From assembly GCA_030627065.1 (NCBI GenBank), contig DAOUSV010000045.1, forward strand, positions 1 to 9,772: a stretch of DNA of 9,772 nucleotides, in the 5' to 3' direction. Position 1 is the first letter of the stretch. Every line of letters begins with the position of its first letter. The stretch comes from Piscirickettsiaceae bacterium (GTDB lineage Bacteria; Pseudomonadota; Gammaproteobacteria; Nitrosococcales; Methylophagaceae). Shown piece after piece: positions 5,891 to 9,772 of the stretch. Under the pieces are notes generated by a model, which worked only from the letters and a program-made list of their open reading frames with translations, had not been told where the DNA came from and made no database searches. A program made the position numbers and the translations under genes.

Positions 5891-6673
5891 TTAATTTGGC
5901 TGTGTTGAATTGTTAAAATGTAACGCGCGCCAGCAGTTACTTGTTGTGACTGAGGCGATGGTTTGCCGATCTTCTGTTCGTAGTTCAGCAAGTACATCTA
6001 AAATCTTCGGAATGTTTTCTGGCGTGTTTGCTTGTTCTTGCTGTCCTGATAACGGCATATCAGGTGCATCGGTTTCTAAGACTAAACTTGATAGTGGTAA
6101 TTCGCGGATTAATTGTCTTAACCGAGTTGCTCTATCATAAGTAATTGTACCGCCAACGCCAAATACAAAGCCTAGTTCCATGTATTGTTCAGCTTGTTGT
6201 AGACTGCCATTAAAGGCATGAACAATGCCGCCTTTAACAGGAATTTGTTTGAGACATTGCAAGATTTGGTCGTGCGCTTTTCTCACATGAAGTAATACGG
6301 GTAAGTCTGTTTGTTGGGCGAGTTTTAATTGTAGGCGGAACAAGCTAATTTGAGCATCTTTGTCATGGTTTGGCAGATAAAAGTCTAAACCAATCTCACC
6401 GATGGCAATGGGCTGGTGGTTTTTAATCTGTACTTCAAGTTGCTGGAGATGTTCTGCCTGATGTTCATCCATAAAGAGGGGGTGTAGGCCTAAAGCAAAG
6501 TGAAGCATGGCCGAAGATTGGCAAACACTAAGTAATTTATGCCAAGCTCCGGCGGTGACAGCGGGCACGATTATGTTGTTAACACCAAGTTGTTGGCAAT
6601 GTGCTAAAACAGCATCACGATCGGCATCAAACTGTGCAAAATCAAGGTGACAGTGACTATCAATTAAGGCCAT
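5891..6673 (-). CDS. TatD family metal-dependent hydrolase (YjjV/TatD-like DNase)
   Basis: A 260-residue protein of normal family length with a TIM-barrel metal site. IDSHCHLDF (4-12) gives His7 and His9. GLHPLF is at 62-67, GEIGLDFY (92-99) gives Glu93, LLHVRKAH (127-134) gives His129, GIVHAFNGS (149-157) gives His152, and LVLETDAPDMP (197-207) gives Asp202. Family members are magnesium- or zinc-dependent deoxyribonucleases or phosphodiesterases, linked to 3'-5' DNA repair and turnover. It looks closer to the YjjV branch than to TatD itself, but I cannot settle the subfamily without alignment. Its ATG follows the permease stop by two bases, so it lies in the same transcript. No signal peptide is seen. 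Confidence 0.93.
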   Translation of the reverse strand: MALIDSHCHLDFAQFDADRDAVLAHCQQLGVNNIIVPAVTAGAWHKLLSVCQSSAMLHFALGLHPLFMDEHQAEHLQQLEVQIKNHQPIAIGEIGLDFYLPNHDKDAQISLFRLQLKLAQQTDLPVLLHVRKAHDQILQCLKQIPVKGGIVHAFNGSLQQAEQYMELGFVFGVGGTITYDRATRLRQLIRELPLSSLVLETDAPDMPLSGQQEQANTPENIPKILDVLAELRTEDRQTIASVTTSNCWRALHFNNSTQPN

Positions 6674-6675
6674 TA

Positions 6676-7908
6676 TTATGGATTTAAAATAGTGATATTA
6701 AGAAAGGTGAAAATAAGGAAACTTAGGCTAACAATAAAGCCTAATATGGGTATCCAACGAGGAAAATTGAGACTATTTTGAGTTTCAGGCTGTTGTTTTT
6801 TTATTCTTACTAAGGCGAGATTAATCATTGAAAAAATACTGAGCATAATCAAAGAGGTTATTTCGGCAAGCAGTGATAGATATCCGACCAATGCCATAAC
6901 TAACACGGCAACGGTGGCAATAAAGGTTGTGATTAACGGTGTTTGAGTGTGAGTATTAACCATGCTCAAAAAGGCTGGAAGTTGTCCTCTAGAGCCGAGT
7001 CCATACATAACGCGAGCAGCCATAATTATCTGAATTAAGGCGCCATTGATGATGGCTAATAAGCCGATCATGCTGATTAGGCTGGCATCATTACCTGTGA
7101 CGTGTTGATATAAAAAAGTAAGTGGTACTTTGCTTTTTGCTAATTGTTCGGGAGAGACGGCTAATACTGCCGTAACCATGATAAGCATATATAAAATGGT
7201 TGTAATAAGCAGCGTCAGTATTATTGCAAGGGGCAGGTTGCGTTTTACGTCTTTTATTTCCTCGGCGACATCAACCATATCTTCAAAGCCAATAAAGGCA
7301 TAAAAGGCGAGTAATGTACCGGCGAATATCACTGACCATTGAGTGATATCCGCAGAGGGGATAAGGGTTGAAGTCAAGGTCTCTAGGTGGAAGTCAATGC
7401 CTAGCAGGCTAACAAAGATGATCAGTAATAAGCCGCTAATTTCAATAATGGTAATGCTGGCGGCAATCGAGACTGAGGTTGAAATACCCCAAGCGGCGAT
7501 ACCACCTAATACTAAGGTGGTTAAGATGATGATAATGGTTCTATCAAGGCTAATAAATTGATGTAGATAACCAACAAAGCCATTAATTAAAGCAGCGGCA
7601 GAAACAAGGCCAGCAAGAATGACTAATAAGCCGGTTAGGGTTGATAAGCTTTGTGAGCCAAAACCTTCTTTAATGTATAGTGCCGCTCCGGCAGCTTTGG
7701 GGAAGCGCCCTGATAATTCAGCAAAAGACATGGCGGTGAGCGTTGCCATAAATGAGGCAATTAGAAATGAAATGGGTGCGAAATAGCCCGCAATGCCTGC
7801 AAGCTCGCCAACTAAGGCATATATACCTGCACCAATGGTTGTGCCCAAACCATAGAGCACCATATGCCAGAGTGAAAGGCTGCGTTTTAAGTGGGTCTTA
7901 TTGGACAA
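6676..7908 (-). CDS. APC-family amino acid permease, TTG start
   Basis: A 410-residue inner-membrane transporter with about 12 hydrophobic segments. The N-terminus RSLSLWHMVLYGLGTTIGAG (9-28), with its Gly-rich unwound TM1, is the APC superfamily substrate-binding signature. AFYAFIGFEDMVDVAEEIKD (201-220) is the conserved loop with acidic residues after TM6. It probably imports amino acids; the specific substrate is unknown. The start is a TTG at 7908-7906 with AAGGG seven bases upstream. The next ATG (Met16) would remove part of the region before TM1, so TTG is preferred. It overlaps the last 11 bp of the gamma-glutamyltransferase gene, suggesting coupled translation and a joint task: uptake of amino acids freed in the periplasm. 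That link is inference. Confidence 0.92.
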   Translation of the reverse strand: MSNKTHLKRSLSLWHMVLYGLGTTIGAGIYALVGELAGIAGYFAPISFLIASFMATLTAMSFAELSGRFPKAAGAALYIKEGFGSQSLSTLTGLLVILAGLVSAAALINGFVGYLHQFISLDRTIIIILTTLVLGGIAAWGISTSVSIAASITIIEISGLLLIIFVSLLGIDFHLETLTSTLIPSADITQWSVIFAGTLLAFYAFIGFEDMVDVAEEIKDVKRNLPLAIILTLLITTILYMLIMVTAVLAVSPEQLAKSKVPLTFLYQHVTGNDASLISMIGLLAIINGALIQIIMAARVMYGLGSRGQLPAFLSMVNTHTQTPLITTFIATVAVLVMALVGYLSLLAEITSLIMLSIFSMINLALVRIKKQQPETQNSLNFPRWIPILGFIVSLSFLIFTFLNITILNP

Positions 7909-9565
7909 GACTCAGCCCTTCACCACGAGGATCACTGGCGGCGGTTATTTGTTGTGTTTTCTTATTGATGATCACAATTTGCATATTGCCATATTGGCGG
8001 TGAAGTTGCTTTATATGATGCCCGCGTTGCTTTAATTCTGCTAATTCGTCATCGGTAAATCCGGTTGATTCAACTTGAATTTGATTGGGTAAATATTGGT
8101 GATGAAAGCGGGGGGCGCGAACAATAGCTTGAGCATTACTGCCATTAATAAAGTCTAAAATTCCTAATAGAACCATCGATATAATGCGACTTCCACCGGG
8201 TGTGCCGATAATCATTAGTCGATCTTTATTTTCGATAAAGGTAGGAGTCATACTCGACAAAGGACGTTTATTGGCCGCAATTTCATTGGCTTTATTTCCG
8301 ACCAAACCATAGGCATTAGCTTGGCCTTGTTGAGCCGAAAAATCATCCATTTCATCATTGAGTAAAATACCGGTACCTTCTGGCATAAAACCAGAGCCAA
8401 AGGGATAGTTAATACTTAAAGTGGCAGCAACACGATTACCATGTTGATCAATAATTGAAAAGTGGGTGGTATCTTGCCCCTTTGTTGGCATGATGGTGTT
8501 TAGACTATGGTCAGTGGCATGGTCATTATTGATGCTGGCGGCAAGTTGTTGGCCATATGCTTTTGATATAAGTTGTTGGATATCAATGTTAACGAAATCA
8601 GCATCACCTAAATAACGACTACGATCAAAATAAGATCGGCGCATGGCTTCAACAATTAAATGCCGTTGTTGAACTGTACCGACCGTATCTAGGGGAAACT
8701 GTTCAAGTTGATTAAGCATGGATATTAATACGATACCGCCTGATGAAGGGAGGGCGGCAGAAGTGATTTTGTAGCCTTGATACGTGCCGGTAATGGGCTG
8801 TCGTTCTTTAACTTGGTAGTTTTTAAGATCTTGCAAAGTCCAAATACCGCCGGCTTGTTGAACCCCCGCCACTAACCTTTCGGCGGTGATACCTTGATAA
8901 AATCCGGCACGACCTTGCTGGGCAAGTCGTTGTAGGCTTAATGCTAGATTAGCTTGTTTTATAATGTGACCCAGTGGCGGCACTTGCTGATTAGAAAGTA
9001 ATGTAGCGCTGGCTTCGGGTGATGCTTGCAGTGCTTTTAAGCGAAATTTAGCTAATTTTTGAAAATGTTTACCGACTTTAAAACCTTGTTCAGCATAATG
9101 AATGGCTGGAACGAGGTTTTGGCTTAAACTTAAGCGTCCATAATTTTGATTAATATGATCTAAAGCAGCAGGAACGCCCGGAATGGCAGCGCCTAAAGCA
9201 CCATCGAGTGATGCACGGGGTTTAAGCTGACCTTTTGAATCTAAAAAAAGATCACGATGAGCAGCGTTAGGGGCAGTTTCTCTGCCATCAATCATGGTTT
9301 CAAAACCATCACTAGCACGGTGTAACAACCATAATCCGCCACCACCGAGGCCAGATCCTGTGGGCTCAACAACTGCTAAAACAGCACTCACTGCAATGGC
9401 GGCATCAAAGGCATTACCGCCTTGATTAAGGATGTCAAAACCAGCTTGTGTTGCTAAGGGGTGGGCGCTAGCAATGGCCGCTTGATGAGCAACTTCATCT
9501 GCGATACTTATTGCTGAAAAATATAAGCAACAGTGAAATAATAAGAGTTGAAGAAAGCGCGTCAT
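7898..9565 (-). CDS. ggt: Gamma-glutamyltransferase (glutathione hydrolase), periplasmic
   Basis: A 555-residue Ntn-hydrolase proenzyme that cleaves the gamma-glutamyl bond of glutathione and similar peptides. Residues 1-22 form a signal peptide (hydrophobic LQLLLFHCCLYFSAISIA), placing the enzyme in the periplasm. The family N-terminus ASAHPLATQAGFDILNQGGN (32-51) follows, with SGLGGGG (71-77) and the substrate-binding Arg95 (DGRETAP). Self-processing is expected before Thr366 in GQDTTHFSIID, giving a small subunit of about 190 residues. LLNDEMDDF (401-409), KRPLSSM (433-439) and GTPGGSR (454-460) supply the remaining active-site residues. NAYGLVGNKANE resembles the lid loop of the E. coli enzyme. 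All key residues are present. Its ATG lies three bases after the preceding gene's stop; the Shine-Dalgarno sequence is weak, so it may rely on coupling. Confidence 0.95.
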   Translation of the reverse strand: MTRFLQLLLFHCCLYFSAISIADEVAHQAAIASAHPLATQAGFDILNQGGNAFDAAIAVSAVLAVVEPTGSGLGGGGLWLLHRASDGFETMIDGRETAPNAAHRDLFLDSKGQLKPRASLDGALGAAIPGVPAALDHINQNYGRLSLSQNLVPAIHYAEQGFKVGKHFQKLAKFRLKALQASPEASATLLSNQQVPPLGHIIKQANLALSLQRLAQQGRAGFYQGITAERLVAGVQQAGGIWTLQDLKNYQVKERQPITGTYQGYKITSAALPSSGGIVLISMLNQLEQFPLDTVGTVQQRHLIVEAMRRSYFDRSRYLGDADFVNIDIQQLISKAYGQQLAASINNDHATDHSLNTIMPTKGQDTTHFSIIDQHGNRVAATLSINYPFGSGFMPEGTGILLNDEMDDFSAQQGQANAYGLVGNKANEIAANKRPLSSMTPTFIENKDRLMIIGTPGGSRIISMVLLGILDFINGSNAQAIVRAPRFHHQYLPNQIQVESTGFTDDELAELKQRGHHIKQLHRQYGNMQIVIINKKTQQITAASDPRGEGLSLVQ

Positions 9566-9568
9566 AGC

Positions 9569-9772
9569 TTAGCGATGTTGTTTTTGCAATGAAGCTTGAC
9601 GTTGGTTTTCACGGTGCTGCTGTTTTTCGGCACGATGGGCAGCAATAGTTTTTGCTGTATCAGCACCAATATGTGATTCGCCACGATCTTGGGATAATTG
9701 CATTTGTTTTTCACGTTCATAAAAACGTGCTTTTTGAGTGTCGGTTGTTTTATCAAAACAATGCGGACAACT
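9569..9772 (-). CDS. C-terminal part of an unrecognised protein with a CPHC motif (N-terminus outside window)
   Basis: The frame is open from the right edge to TAA at 9571-9569, giving 67 residues. It begins with SCPHCF, a CxxC half of a possible zinc ribbon whose partner cysteines would lie outside the window. The rest is highly charged and helical in appearance (QKARFYEREKQMQLSQDRG, then AAHRAEKQQHRENQRQ), rich in Gln, Arg, Lys and Glu, with a basic end. This composition suits a nucleic-acid-associated or coiled-coil tail. Stop-to-start spacing to ggt is three bases, so it is the upstream gene of the same operon. I do not recognise the family. This frame is preferred over the overlapping one at 9562-9756 because that one would overlap the ggt start and has no family features. 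Confidence 0.65.
   Translation of the reverse strand, partial: SCPHCFDKTTDTQKARFYEREKQMQLSQDRGESHIGADTAKTIAAHRAEKQQHRENQRQASLQKQHR

Noticed and set aside
9562..9756. 64-codon minus-strand open frame
   Set aside because: It overlaps the frame ending at 9569 that carries CPHC and a coherent charged tail, and it overruns the ggt start codon. Its composition looks like an out-of-frame reading.
1..9772. CRISPR arrays, tRNA or rRNA genes, insertion sequences, defence systems
   Set aside because: No regularly spaced repeats, no cloverleaf-like or rRNA segments, and no transposase or terminal inverted repeats were seen. The only recombinase is IntI.

Overview
The window looks like chromosomal DNA of a moderately AT-rich gammaproteobacterium. 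The basis is the gene content: TcdA, a TatD-family nuclease, a DUF4153 membrane protein of the gammaproteobacterial type, a YgjP-like metallopeptidase and a periplasmic gamma-glutamyltransferase. I cannot name a genus. There are two units: an integron platform on the left (about 1-1770) and the end of a long, tightly packed operon on the minus strand (about 9772 down to 1767).

Integron platform. A complete integron integrase (748-1770, +) carries all tyrosine-recombinase catalytic residues and the extra segment that marks IntI. To its left lies a 265-bp gene-free region (483-747), then a gene read away from intI: a membrane acyltransferase (acyltransferase 3 family) cut by the left edge. This is the usual intI - attI - first cassette arrangement. 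A candidate attI crossover (minus strand, AACAAGTTATGCC context) lies at about 545-551. Nearer intI, a roughly 50-bp element is duplicated with a 100-bp period. Each copy contains a promoter-like pair (TTGATT or TTTATT, 17 bp, TATAGT) pointing toward the cassette, so the cassette promoter Pc may be doubled. No attC is visible inside the window, so cassette status rests on position and orientation.

Operon. Reading on the minus strand from the right edge, the genes are: the C-terminal end of an unrecognised CPHC protein; gamma-glutamyltransferase; an APC-family permease; a TatD-family hydrolase; a DUF4153 membrane protein; a YgjP-like HELAH metallopeptidase; a SPOUT RNA methyltransferase; TcdA; and a small conserved-type protein with an HESGH motif. 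Gaps are 12 bp or less and several genes overlap (ATGA junctions twice), so all nine are probably co-transcribed from a promoter right of the window. The contents combine glutathione or gamma-glutamyl peptide salvage with amino-acid uptake, and RNA modification with possible metal-dependent hydrolases. The last gene converges on intI, the two stop codons overlap, and no terminator is visible between them.

The items most worth checking are the duplicated Pc/attI module, the identity of the cassette array to the left, and the HESGH protein at the integron/operon boundary.
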